From the NCBI GenBank assembly GCA_027533425.1, contig JAPZUD010000005.1, positions 186,001-250,000 on the forward strand: a stretch of DNA of 64,000 nt, written 5' to 3'. The notes under the pieces are model-generated. The model saw nothing but the letters and a program-made list of their open reading frames with translations, was not told the origin of the DNA and did not search any database. Positions 34,366 through 43,715 of this stretch are shown here, one piece after another (the first letter of the stretch is position 1; the number at the start of each line of letters is the position of its first letter). Both the position numbers and the translations under genes were made by a program. Origin of the DNA: Beijerinckiaceae bacterium (lineage in GTDB: Bacteria > Pseudomonadota > Alphaproteobacteria > Rhizobiales > Beijerinckiaceae).

Positions 34366-34770
34366 TCACTGGACCTGCAGGGTAATGGACCGCGTGACTG
34401 CAGTCAGGCCGGGCGCGTCGGACCATTTATTGTAGTGAAAATCGACGCGTATCGCATCCGTGCCCCGGAAGCCGCGGGATGGCGTGAAATAGACGTTGCG
34501 GGCCCAGCCCTCGATACGACCGCACCGGCCGCCATCGAGGACACGGCGCTCCTGCAGGATCTCGACGCGGCCATGCTGCGGCGGCGTGACAAGCTTACCC
34601 TCGGGCACCGCCCCGAAGGTACACGCATCTGTATCGTAGAGCGCGAATGTTGCGACGAGAATGCGCTTTCCCGCAGGAACACGCACGGAATAACTCTCCG
34701 CGATGGCGGAACTCGCAAACAACGTTACTGTCAATAGCAGAACCAAACGCCGGATGAATTGTGTAGCCAT
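34366..34770 (-). CDS. Small secreted protein, family member 2
   Basis: This 134-residue protein starts at ATG 34770 with a signal sequence ending near SSAIAES. It shares LYDTDACTFG, GRVEI and the C-terminal VYFTPSRGFRGTDAIRVDFHY with the downstream paralogue, 7 bp away, so the pair is a tandem duplication. Two cysteines recur in equivalent places, suggesting a disulfide. A binding or envelope role is possible but nothing specific is known. Confidence 0.65.
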   Translation of the reverse strand: MATQFIRRLVLLLTVTLFASSAIAESYSVRVPAGKRILVATFALYDTDACTFGAVPEGKLVTPPQHGRVEILQERRVLDGGRCGRIEGWARNVYFTPSRGFRGTDAIRVDFHYNKWSDAPGLTAVTRSITLQVQ

Positions 34771-34895
34771 GAAACTTTCCTTCCGCCCGCGAGCATAAAT
34801 TGAGTTCATGACAAAAGACAACAGCCGAAAGGGATTGCCCACATCCTGCGGACAATCGAGACCAGAGGTGTTCCACCTCTACCTTGTTGAAGCGA

Positions 34896-37800
34896 TCAAT
34901 GCGTGCTGGCAACCGGAACCGCAGGCGCGCCACCCCATACCGTGCTGGCGGGGATCTGCTCGCCTTTCATTACCAGCGTCAGCGGATTGAGGCGGGCGTA
35001 ATCGCCAACACGGGTGTCGTAGAGCACCGTGGCGAAGGAGCCGATGGTCACGCCGTCGCCGATCTCGACCCGGCCGACTTTCATGACGCGGTCCTCGTAG
35101 AGATGCGTCTGCAGGCAGGAGAGATCGTTCATGGCGACATGGTTGCCGACCTTGACGCAGTCGAACTCCGTGATGTCGGTCGTGTCCATGTAGACGCCCT
35201 CGCCGATCTTCGCACCGAAGAGGCGGAGGAACATCGGCAGGAAGGGCGTGCCCCGGAGATGCTCGAGCAGGACCTTGCCGCCCAGGCCCCAGTACAGCAC
35301 GGCCACCGCTTCGGTCTTCATTGCCCACCACGACCACATCGGCTTGGCCACGGGCTTGTAGACACCCATCAGCATCCATTTGATGGCGCAGACGCAGAGG
35401 ACCATGATGATCGGCATGACGAGGCTGGCCGCCACGAACCAGCCGAGGGCGGCCGCATAGGCCACACGCTCATAGGCCGGGTAGATGAAGAAATAGACCG
35501 CGATCGAGCCGAGCGTCAGGAACAGCATCGTCGGGAAGGTGGTGTGCATGGCCTCGAAAACCGCCCGCCAGAGCTTCATGCGCAGGGGTGGCTCGTAGGT
35601 CCAGTTCGCGGCGATGTCGCCGAATTTCTGACGGACCGGGAACTTGATCGGCGGGGAGCCGAACCAGGTCTCCTCCTTTTCCGCCAGGCCGGATTCCGGC
35701 GCGCGGGATTTGACGCCGATCAGCGCGCCTTCCTTCAGATGCGTGCCATGCGCGATAACCGCGTTGTTGCCGACGAAGACACGGTCCTCGATCACCGTCT
35801 TGCGGAAGGTGACCCAGCCGCGATGGTTGTCCTCGTCGCCAAGGACGCATTCATCGGCCATGAAGGAGCCTTCGCCGATCGAGATCAGATCGTAGCGCGC
35901 GCCGATATTGGTCGAGATTTCCGCGCCCTTGCCGATGCGCGCGCCCATCAGGCGATACCAGTTGCGCATGTAGATCGTCGCATAGAGCGAGGAGAGCGTG
36001 TCGAGCGAGACCTCGGTGGCGAGGTTCACCATCCATTGCCGGAGGTAGAAGAAGGAATGGATCGAATGCGTGCCTTCCTCTATGCGGCGAGGCAGAAGGA
36101 TCCAGCGGATGGCGATGACGAAGGCCAGGGTGAAGACCACCAGGGCCGCCCCCATCAGCCAGGCCACGAAGGGCAGCACATGGTACCATTCAAGGCCCGG
36201 GATCAAATTCACCAGTGCGGTTTCCGCCGTATCGAGGACGAAAAACGCGGGAAAAAGCGGGATCAGCCCGATGGCCGAGAAGGCCAGGATCAGCGTGCCA
36301 TAGACCCAGTATTGCAGACGGGCCCAGATGCGGCCCGGCAGGGATTTGGGCGGCAGCGCCGCCAGATCGACCATGCCGATCTTCCGGGCGGGTGAGCCGT
36401 CCCAGATCTCGGCAGGGGCAACCCGGGTGCCCTCGGCGAGGGCTGTCATATCCTCGATCCGGGCATCCGCCCCGATGACGCAGCCGGCTGGCACGATCGA
36501 CTGGTTGCCGATATAGGCATCGCGGTCGATCTGCACGCGGCCGATAATCAGCTCGCCGGCAACGATCTCGGCATTCGCGATGTTCGCCTTGTGCCCGATC
36601 GAAGCGCCCGCTCCGATCGTCACCAGGTCGGCAGCCCCGAACGAAGCATGGGCGATCAGCACGCCGGAGCCGATCTTCGCGCCCATCAGGCGCAGATAGA
36701 GCCGCATGATCGGCGAATTGGCGAGGTAGCTCGGATGGACCAGCGCATTGAGGCGCTGCACGAACCACCAGCGATAGAAATAGGCGCCCCAGAGCGGGTA
36801 GCGGCCCGGCCGCGTGCGGCCGAGAACCAGCCATTTCAGCGCGACAACCAGTGCCAGCGTGCCGAATTTGATGCACATATAGGCCGAGCAGAGCACGGCG
36901 ACCGTCATGCCGAAGCTCAGATCGCGCTCGCTGATGAACATGAAGGTGATGAACACCCCCAGCCATTGCAGGGTCGAGACCGAGAGAATGACCGGCATGG
37001 CGAAGGCCTGGGCGAGGCCGCAGGCAAAGCGTCTCATCCGGCTGGGCGGCACGAAGGAGAGATCGGGCGGCGGCGCCGAGAGCATGGCGCCGAAGCGCTC
37101 GTCCAGCATGGCGCCGATCTGGCGGAGGGTGCGCAGCTGATAGATGTCCTGCAGCGTGATACCGGCAAAGGCTGGCGTCTCCCGCACGAGTGAAATGAAC
37201 TGCGCGGCGATCAGCGAATGCCCGCCGAGATCGAGGAAGAAATCCGCTTCGAAGGTGATGGCGCGGCCCGGCAGCACCTTGCGGGCCGCATTCAGCAGCA
37301 AAGCCTCGGTCTCGGTGCGCGGGGGCTCCTCGTCATTCGCGGCGACAATCTGCTCCGAGAGCGTCATCGCCTTCAGCGCCTTGCGGTCGGTCTTGCCGGA
37401 AATCAGACGCGGCAGGCTTTCCACCGGCTCGAACCGTTCCGGGATCATGTAGGGCGGCAAGCGACGGCGCAGTTCCTCACGCAGTGTCGTCGGGACAACG
37501 ATGCTCTCGGCCTCGGGAACGACGAAGGCGACGAGGCGATCCATGCCGCTGTCGCTGCGCACCACCACGGCGGCCTGCGCGATATCGTCGCAATCGACCA
37601 GCGCATTCTCGATCTCGCCGAGTTCGACGCGGAAGCCGCGGATCTTCACCTGGTCGTCGATACGGCCATGGAAGACGATATTGCCGTCAGTATTGAGGCT
37701 GACGGCATCGCCCGAGCGATAGAGGATCGGATCCGGCCCGTCGGTGACGAAGGGATTGGCAATGAACTTCTCGGCGGTCAGTTCCGGCCGGGCCAGATAG

Positions 37801-38909
37801 CCCTGCGCGACGCCGGGGCCGCCGATCAGCAATTCGCCCTCGCGGCCCGGCGGGCAGAGGGCGAGCGACTCGTCGACGATATAGCAGGTATAATTCGGGA
37901 TCGGCTTGCCGATCGTGACCGGGCGGCCGGGCATCACCTCGTCCACCGTGGCGACGACGGTCGCCTCGGTCGGGCCGTAGGTATTGAGGATCCGGCGGCC
38001 AGGGCGAGACCAGCGTTCGACCAGAGCGGGCGGCAGCGCCTCGCCTCCGAGCAGGATGAGCCGCAGGCCTGGAATGTCCTTGGGAATGACGGAGAGCAGG
38101 GTCGGCACCGTGTCGATGACGGTCACGCCTTCCTGGTCGAGCAGCTGCGGCAGCTTCTCGAGATCGGCCATGGTGTCCGGCGTGGCGACGACAAGGGTCG
38201 CGCCGGCCAGATACGGCACCCAGATCTCCTCCATCGAGAGATCGAAAGCGACAGAGGCGCTCTGGAAGACAACATCATCGCGCGTGATGCCGTAGACAGC
38301 ATTCGCCGAGCGCAGGAAGTGGCAGATATTCTGCTGGCTGATGACGATGCCCTTGGGCACGCCGGTCGAGCCGGAGGTGTAGATCAGATAGGCCGGATCG
38401 GCCGGCGAGGCGGCGGTGACCGGCGCTTCGGGCAGTTCGCCCTCCGAGAGAAGCGCAGGAGCCGAAAGCAGGGGCTGCGTAATCTCACGGGCTTTCGCGA
38501 GGCCGGCTTCGTCGGTAATCAGGGCAATACCGGAAGCATCGGCAAGGCAGGTGGCGATCCGGTCGACGGGGGCATCCGCGTCGAAAGGCAGGAAGGCGGC
38601 ACCGCTTTTTGCAACCGCCACCTGCGCGAGAAGCAGGTCGATGCCACGCGGCATCCAGAGGCCGATCACGGCGCCGGGAACGGCACCGGATGCGGCAAGG
38701 CGCGATGCAGCACGGTCGGTCAGGGCTTCGGCCTCGGCCCAGGTGACCTTGCGGTCGCCGGAACGGTAGAGAATGCGCGCGCCCTCCCGGGCTGCGCTGG
38801 CCCGGAACAGATCCGCCAGGGTTTCGGGACGGAGAAGACTGGCATCGCGCATGCCATGCAGCGCCGCGTGGCGCTCGGCTTCCGCAAGCCGCGAAGCTTC
38901 CGCGATCAT
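34896..38909 (-). CDS. Pls/PosA-type non-ribosomal poly(amino acid) synthetase
   Basis: The 1337-residue protein starts with an adenylation domain (residues 25-520), with YTSGSTGVPKG near 178, FDLSMEEIW near 222, TYGPTEATV, YRSGDAV and GKTDRKAL near 505-515. A carrier domain follows with DLGGHSLIAAQF near 570. There is no condensation or thioesterase domain. The second half has several membrane segments alternating with hexapeptide-repeat (left-handed beta-helix) domains. This layout, and the length, match the Pls family that makes homopoly-amino acids such as epsilon-poly-lysine. FDLS keeps the Asp that grips the amino group of an amino acid. The actual monomer is not readable. Small secreted proteins flank the gene. 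Confidence 0.85.
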   Translation of the reverse strand: MIAEASRLAEAERHAALHGMRDASLLRPETLADLFRASAAREGARILYRSGDRKVTWAEAEALTDRAASRLAASGAVPGAVIGLWMPRGIDLLLAQVAVAKSGAAFLPFDADAPVDRIATCLADASGIALITDEAGLAKAREITQPLLSAPALLSEGELPEAPVTAASPADPAYLIYTSGSTGVPKGIVISQQNICHFLRSANAVYGITRDDVVFQSASVAFDLSMEEIWVPYLAGATLVVATPDTMADLEKLPQLLDQEGVTVIDTVPTLLSVIPKDIPGLRLILLGGEALPPALVERWSRPGRRILNTYGPTEATVVATVDEVMPGRPVTIGKPIPNYTCYIVDESLALCPPGREGELLIGGPGVAQGYLARPELTAEKFIANPFVTDGPDPILYRSGDAVSLNTDGNIVFHGRIDDQVKIRGFRVELGEIENALVDCDDIAQAAVVVRSDSGMDRLVAFVVPEAESIVVPTTLREELRRRLPPYMIPERFEPVESLPRLISGKTDRKALKAMTLSEQIVAANDEEPPRTETEALLLNAARKVLPGRAITFEADFFLDLGGHSLIAAQFISLVRETPAFAGITLQDIYQLRTLRQIGAMLDERFGAMLSAPPPDLSFVPPSRMRRFACGLAQAFAMPVILSVSTLQWLGVFITFMFISERDLSFGMTVAVLCSAYMCIKFGTLALVVALKWLVLGRTRPGRYPLWGAYFYRWWFVQRLNALVHPSYLANSPIMRLYLRLMGAKIGSGVLIAHASFGAADLVTIGAGASIGHKANIANAEIVAGELIIGRVQIDRDAYIGNQSIVPAGCVIGADARIEDMTALAEGTRVAPAEIWDGSPARKIGMVDLAALPPKSLPGRIWARLQYWVYGTLILAFSAIGLIPLFPAFFVLDTAETALVNLIPGLEWYHVLPFVAWLMGAALVVFTLAFVIAIRWILLPRRIEEGTHSIHSFFYLRQWMVNLATEVSLDTLSSLYATIYMRNWYRLMGARIGKGAEISTNIGARYDLISIGEGSFMADECVLGDEDNHRGWVTFRKTVIEDRVFVGNNAVIAHGTHLKEGALIGVKSRAPESGLAEKEETWFGSPPIKFPVRQKFGDIAANWTYEPPLRMKLWRAVFEAMHTTFPTMLFLTLGSIAVYFFIYPAYERVAYAAALGWFVAASLVMPIIMVLCVCAIKWMLMGVYKPVAKPMWSWWAMKTEAVAVLYWGLGGKVLLEHLRGTPFLPMFLRLFGAKIGEGVYMDTTDITEFDCVKVGNHVAMNDLSCLQTHLYEDRVMKVGRVEIGDGVTIGSFATVLYDTRVGDYARLNPLTLVMKGEQIPASTVWGGAPAVPVASTH

Positions 38910-39094
38910 CGTCTATCCCCCGCTGGCCCTTCCGGGCATTATCTTCAGGCGGCAGAACCACAGCCGGATCGACAGCATTAGTCAATCCGGATGCACTCCG
39001 ACTCGACGATCCTGCCTCCGCCGGCTACCCATCTCCTGGTTCCGATCGGCCCTGCGTATTATCCCCTGCAACTGAATTGGGGCTGAACGGCGAT

Positions 39095-39709
39095 TCAGGC
39101 GTGGCCCGTATGCGGAAGCCACGCCATCTGCCCTGCGGCGAAACGAAGCACGCGCCCCTGCCAGATCTCGGCATGGAGCACCTGCTCGGCCGGCAGATCA
39201 GCCAGCAGATGCATCATGACACGGGCAACCCCGCCATGCGAGACAACGCAGCAGGGCCGCTCCGATTCCGCGAGAAACCCGCCGACGCGTTCCGCTACAC
39301 CGGCATAGCTCTCCCCGCCCGGCGGGGCGAAACCCCAGCGATCCCGCTCGCGGTCGCGGTGGTTGATCGGGTCCCGCGTGCGGATTTCCGGCCAGGTCCG
39401 GCCTTCCCAATGGCCAAAGCCGATCTCGGCGAGGCGCGGCTCCAGCCCGATGGCAAGATCCGGCAGGGCCAGAGCCTCAAGCAGAAGATCGGCCGTCTGC
39501 CGCGTCCTCTTCAGCGGACTGGCATAGACCGGCAGATCCTTCAGGGCGCCGGCGCCAAAATCCGCCTCGACGGCGCGGCGCAGTGTTTCCGCCACGGCCC
39601 TCGCCTGCGAACGCCCGCGGGAATTGAGATCGGTATCGGTCTTTCCCTGCAACCGACCCTGGCGATTCCAGTCCGTCTCGCCATGGCGCACGAAGTAGAT
39701 CGTTGTCAT
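39095..39709 (-). CDS. Histidine phosphatase family protein (phosphoglycerate-mutase-like)
   Basis: The 204-residue protein has the phosphohistidine motif FVRHGETDWN at residues 6-15, the LQGKTDTDLNSRG segment, a central Arg/Glu pair, and a late VVSHGGVARVMM holding the second catalytic His. Members dephosphorylate metabolites such as phosphoglycerate, alpha-ribazole phosphate or sugar phosphates. It is 4 bp upstream of the small secreted protein gene (39714-40229), in the same direction. Confidence 0.87.
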   Translation of the reverse strand: MTTIYFVRHGETDWNRQGRLQGKTDTDLNSRGRSQARAVAETLRRAVEADFGAGALKDLPVYASPLKRTRQTADLLLEALALPDLAIGLEPRLAEIGFGHWEGRTWPEIRTRDPINHRDRERDRWGFAPPGGESYAGVAERVGGFLAESERPCCVVSHGGVARVMMHLLADLPAEQVLHAEIWQGRVLRFAAGQMAWLPHTGHA

Positions 39710-39713
39710 CGCC

Positions 39714-40229
39714 TTACTCGACGATCACCTTCGCGGAAACCTCGCGGATGTCGCCGTCGGGATAGACGATCCTGAACTGGAAGGTCTCCTCGCCCTTGAA
39801 CCGGCGTTCGGGGCGGTAGAACACGCCCAGCCCGTAGGGCGAGGTGCCGATGCAATTGGTGCGCGGCGCGCCGGGCACGGCCCGCAGGTTGATCGCATTC
39901 GGCCGGGTGTAGAGCTTGCCGTTCTTCGGCGGCTCCGGCGTTTCAAGCCGCGGATTCGGGCCGACCTTGCAGTCGCGCGACAGCGTCAGGTAGGTGCTGA
40001 TGAAGATCTCGCGACCGACCTTGCCTTTCCGCTCGACCTCCGTTTTCACGATCTTGGGCTCGGGCTTCGGCTGGTTGGCCGGGGTGGCCTGAGAGAGCGG
40101 CTGGAGGCCAGGCACCTGCGGCGCGACAGCCTGGGCCGAGGCTATCGCCGGTGCGAGCAAAAGGCCGGCTGCGAGAAGCCCGGCAAGGTACCGTGCAGGA
40201 ACAAGGCGCTTGTCGATGGCGGCCGGCAT
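39714..40229 (-). CDS. Small secreted protein, family member 3 (Pro-rich)
   Basis: This 171-residue protein has a signal sequence (LAGLLAAGLLLAPAIASAQA) and then a proline-rich linker (about 15 residues around NQPKPEPKIVK). The C-terminal part resembles the pair at 33963-34770: GKLYT..., a cysteine pair, and GVFYRPERRFKGEETFQFRI near residue 145. It begins 11 bp downstream of fabI on the same strand. The function is unknown. Confidence 0.65.
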   Translation of the reverse strand: MPAAIDKRLVPARYLAGLLAAGLLLAPAIASAQAVAPQVPGLQPLSQATPANQPKPEPKIVKTEVERKGKVGREIFISTYLTLSRDCKVGPNPRLETPEPPKNGKLYTRPNAINLRAVPGAPRTNCIGTSPYGLGVFYRPERRFKGEETFQFRIVYPDGDIREVSAKVIVE

Positions 40230-40240
40230 GATGGATTCCC

Positions 40241-41077
40241 TCAATCCTTGTCGAGCGAGAGATCCGGCGCGTCCGGGTTCTTCATGCCGACGATATGGTA
40301 CCCGGCATCCACATGGCTGACCTCGCCGGTCACCCCGCGTGACATGTCCGACAGAAAATAGACAGCGCTCTGGCCGACTTCCTCGGTCGTCACGGTCCGG
40401 CGCAATGGCGCGTTGTATTCGTTCCATTTCAGGATGTAGCGGAAATCGCCGATGCCGGAAGCCGCAAGTGTCTTGATCGGGCCGGCGGAGATCGCGTTGA
40501 CGCGGATCGCCTTGGGGCCGAGATCAGCCGCGAGATAGCGGACAGAGGCCTCGAGCGCGGCCTTGGCCACGCCCATCACGTTGTAATGCGGCATCCATTT
40601 CTCGGCGCCGTAATAGGTCAGAGTGAGGATGGAACCGCCCTCGGTCATCAGCTTCTCCGCCCGCTGGGCCACTGCCGTCAGCGAGTAGCAGGAGATCAGC
40701 ATTGTCTTGGTGAAATTGGCTTCCGAGGTCTCGACATAGCGGCCGGTCAACTCGTCCTTGTCCGAGAAGGCGATGGCATGGACCACGAAATCCAGCTTGC
40801 CCCAGGCCTTCTCGACCTCGGCGAAGACGGCGTCGATGGTGGCGCTTTCGGTGACATCGCAATGGCCGACCACGAGGGCGCCAAGTTCGGCGGCCAGCGG
40901 CTCGACGCGTTTCTTCAACGCATCGCCCTGGTAGGTGAAAGCCAGTTCCGCGCCGGCAGCATGGGCTGCCTTGGCGATGCCCCAGGCGATCGACATCTTG
41001 TTGGCAACGCCCATGATGAGGCCGCGCTTGCCGCGCATCACACCGCTGATCGGGTTTGCTTCCTGCGTCGTGGTCAT
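40241..41077 (-). CDS. fabI: Enoyl-[acyl-carrier-protein] reductase (NADH)
   Basis: The 278-residue enzyme performs the last reduction of each fatty-acid elongation cycle. It shows the FabI dinucleotide site GVANKMSIAWGIA near residues 23-35, HCDVTE, VHAIAFSDKDEL, and the catalytic Tyr-x6-Lys pair HYNVMGVAK near 165-173. The C-terminal sequence matches other FabI proteins. It is the first of three closely spaced genes that continue with the secreted protein and the histidine phosphatase. Confidence 0.94.
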   Translation of the reverse strand: MTTTQEANPISGVMRGKRGLIMGVANKMSIAWGIAKAAHAAGAELAFTYQGDALKKRVEPLAAELGALVVGHCDVTESATIDAVFAEVEKAWGKLDFVVHAIAFSDKDELTGRYVETSEANFTKTMLISCYSLTAVAQRAEKLMTEGGSILTLTYYGAEKWMPHYNVMGVAKAALEASVRYLAADLGPKAIRVNAISAGPIKTLAASGIGDFRYILKWNEYNAPLRRTVTTEEVGQSAVYFLSDMSRGVTGEVSHVDAGYHIVGMKNPDAPDLSLDKD

Positions 41078-41199
41078 CCGTCCTCGATCCTCGGTCTCAT
41101 ACGAAATTCGCCGCGACGCGCGAAGCAGCCCGGCTTTCTGCCTTCCTTACCCGGTTCCGGCGAAGGTTCAAGCCTCGGCGACCGGCCCTGCACCGGCTT

Positions 41200-42102
41200 T
41201 CAGGCCCGCCGACGCCGGAAGAATCCTTCCATCTCGGGATCGGGCGGGCCGAGATCGATATCGAGCGAGACGAAGAGGTCACCGGCATTGTCCTTGCCGG
41301 GCAAGCCCTTGCCGCGCAGGCGCAGGGTCTTCCCGCCGCTCGTCCAGGCCGGGACAGTCACCTCGACCTCGCCCTGCAAGGTGGGCACACGGATCGTCCC
41401 GCCGAGCACGGCATCGCGGATCGGGACCGCCACAGAGAGGCGGAGATCCTGCCCGTCAACCACGAAGCGGGGATGGCGCTGGTAACGCAACGTCACGCGC
41501 ACATCGCCATTCGGCCCGCCGAACGGCGAGGGATAGCCCTGCCCGCGCAACCGCAATGTCGCGCCGTTGGCCGCGCCCCGGGGGATATTCACCTCGACCG
41601 CGCGCCCATCCGGAAGGGTGATGCGACGTGATCCTCCCGCAACCACATCCTCGAGCGTAATGGCGGCCTCGAGTTCGATATCCTCGCCCGAGGGAATAGG
41701 CGATGTGCGGCTGGCGCGCGGTTCATCGCGCCCCGGCGTCTCGAACTGGCGGAACAGATCGGAAAACATGTCGCGCGGATCGGCGCGGCCGCCGCCCGTG
41801 CCGAAATCAAACCGGAAGCCGCCCGGCCCGCCTGCGCCGCCGGCGGGGTCAAAGCCCATGCCCGCGCCGGCCCGGGGGCGACCCTCGGCATCGATCTCGC
41901 CGCGGTCATAGGCGCGCTTCTTGCCGGCATCGCCGAGGATCTCGTAGGCGGCGTTGACCTCGGCGAAACGTTCCTTGGCTTTCGGATCGTCCTTGTTGTG
42001 ATCGGGATGATGGGTCTTGGCGAGGCGGCGGAAGGCGCGCTTGATGTCCTCGGCGCCGGCGTCCCGCTTCACTCCCAGAACGGTATAAGGATCGCGCATC
42101 AT
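41200..42102 (-). CDS. DnaJ/CbpA-like co-chaperone
   Basis: The 300-residue protein has a J domain (residues 1-70) with the essential HPD (THHPDHN) and YEILGDAGKKRAYD. A Gly-rich linker follows, then two beta-rich substrate-binding domains (DJ-C), with VNIPRGAANGATLRLRGQGY and PAWTSGGKTLRLRGKGLPG. There is no CXXCXGXG zinc region, so it is the CbpA/DnaJ-class II type. It would deliver clients to DnaK. Confidence 0.88.
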   Translation of the reverse strand: MMRDPYTVLGVKRDAGAEDIKRAFRRLAKTHHPDHNKDDPKAKERFAEVNAAYEILGDAGKKRAYDRGEIDAEGRPRAGAGMGFDPAGGAGGPGGFRFDFGTGGGRADPRDMFSDLFRQFETPGRDEPRASRTSPIPSGEDIELEAAITLEDVVAGGSRRITLPDGRAVEVNIPRGAANGATLRLRGQGYPSPFGGPNGDVRVTLRYQRHPRFVVDGQDLRLSVAVPIRDAVLGGTIRVPTLQGEVEVTVPAWTSGGKTLRLRGKGLPGKDNAGDLFVSLDIDLGPPDPEMEGFFRRRRA

Positions 42103-42206
42103 GTCCTCAGCTCTGCCGGCGGCCGGTCATCGGGCCCGGGGGGAAAGACCCATTCGCCATGGAGATGGGCATGGCGCAGCATTTTTGCAACAGTTGAAGC
42201 GATCGT

Positions 42207-42776
42207 CTAGGGGCGCCGGACGGTGTTGCCCACCGCTTCCAGCATTGAGGTGGAAGGGGCCGGGAAGGGCTGGTTGCGGTCGGCCGAGGCCGCAGCGGCG
42301 GCGGGCGCCCCTGCACGGGACGAGGCTGTGGTTTCGGCGCCGGCCGGCTGAACCTGCCGCAAGGCCCATTCGCCCGGCCCGATCCGGCAGGCCTGACCCT
42401 GATGGCGGATTTCGCGGGATGTGATGCCCGCCTGCTGGATCGTCGCGGTAAAGGGCCGGCAGATCGTGTTGTCGATCAGCACGAGATTGCCCGATGCTGC
42501 GAACGTGCCCTTGCGCTTGCTGGCGGGGTTGTCCCAGTTGACCGGCTGGCCGGAGCCTTGCGGATCGACCGCCAGCGACAGGGCGGCCTGGGCCCGTCGC
42601 CAATCCTCCTCGTCAAGGGAGGGGTCGAGCGGCGAGACCGGGCGTGTGATCGAGGCGGTCGTTTCCGGATCCTCCTGGAGGGAAGCAAGATGCATGGTGA
42701 GGCTGCAGCCGCCGAGCGTGGCGGGCAGGCCGGAAGCGAGGATCAGCAGCAGCCCCAGCGCACGCGGATTGCGCAT
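42207..42776 (-). CDS. RT0821/Lpp0805-type surface lipoprotein
   Basis: The 189-residue protein has a lipoprotein signal (LLLILASGLPATLGGCS, Cys24). The domain near residues 80-150 follows the RT0821/Lpp0805 pattern: VNWDNPASKRKGTF, a central CRPFTAT, and QACRIGPGEWALR. The last 45 residues are Ala/Ser-rich. Such proteins are found in outer membranes of alphaproteobacteria with no defined role. It is divergent from pdxH. Confidence 0.78.
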   Translation of the reverse strand: MRNPRALGLLLILASGLPATLGGCSLTMHLASLQEDPETTASITRPVSPLDPSLDEEDWRRAQAALSLAVDPQGSGQPVNWDNPASKRKGTFAASGNLVLIDNTICRPFTATIQQAGITSREIRHQGQACRIGPGEWALRQVQPAGAETTASSRAGAPAAAAASADRNQPFPAPSTSMLEAVGNTVRRP

Positions 42777-42929
42777 TGCCGCAGCCACCCTATATCCAAG
42801 GGTGGCGCGCCGGCCGATTCCGGTGCGCAAGAGGCCAGGATCGGTGATCCCGCCTGGAATGAACTTGGTGCAACGCAGCACGACGCGACCCCAGAGATAC
42901 TCGCGCCCTATTAGAGAACGGAAGCGTTA

Positions 42930-43532
42930 ATGACCGGTGAGTCCCCAGAAATGCCGGACCCGTTTCGGCTGTTCGAATCGTGGTTTGCGGAGGCCCGCGC
43001 CAGCGAGCCGAATGATCCGAATGCCATGGCGCTGGCCACGGCGGATGCGGAAGGCCTGCCGAATGTCCGGATGGTCCTCATGAAGGGGATCGATCCGGCG
43101 GGCGTGGTCTTCTACACCAACACGCAGAGCCAGAAGGGCCAGGAAATCACCGCCAATGCCCAGGCGGCTGTGGTGTTCCACTGGAAGAGCCTGCGCCGGC
43201 AGGTGCGGTTCCGCGGCGCGCTCGAGCGCGTCAGCGAGGCCGAGGCCGACGCCTATTTCGCCTCGCGCCCGAGGGACAGCCGGATCGGCGCCTGGGCCTC
43301 GCAGCAATCACGGCCGCTGGAGAGCCGCTTCGCCCTCGAGAAGGCGGTCGCGCGGGAAGCCGCTCGATTCGGCCTCGGCGAGGTGCCGCGTCCGCCGCAC
43401 TGGACAGGGTTCCGACTGGTCCCTGTCTACATCGAATTCTGGCAGGACAAGCCGTTCCGCCTGCATGACCGGCTGGTCTTCCGGCGGCAGGGGCCGGACG
43501 CGCCGTTCCGGACCGAGCATCTCTACCCGTGA
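42930..43532 (+). CDS. pdxH: Pyridoxamine 5'-phosphate oxidase
   Basis: The 200-residue enzyme makes pyridoxal phosphate from pyridoxine or pyridoxamine phosphate using FMN. Signature parts are [35 protein letters not shown], the FMN-binding [13 protein letters not shown], and the C-terminal [11 protein letters not shown]...[12 protein letters not shown] and the final HLYP. Length and architecture are normal. Confidence 0.96.
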   Translation: MTGESPEMPDPFRLFESWFAEARASEPNDPNAMALATADAEGLPNVRMVLMKGIDPAGVVFYTNTQSQKGQEITANAQAAVVFHWKSLRRQVRFRGALERVSEAEADAYFASRPRDSRIGAWASQQSRPLESRFALEKAVAREAARFGLGEVPRPPHWTGFRLVPVYIEFWQDKPFRLHDRLVFRRQGPDAPFRTEHLYP

Positions 43533-43715
43533 ATTCCGGAAGGCGGAGATTTCAGCAATCCTCGTTCTCCGCCGCTTTTTCGTCTATCACCCTGTCACTG
43601 ACCGATTGGACAATGCGCCAGGACTCATGCTGGAAATCGGGGATCACTCCCCGCCGCCTCGCCCCGTCCGCATTGCCCCTTCCGGCGTCAGTCCCACACC
43701 CCTGGAGTCGCGATC

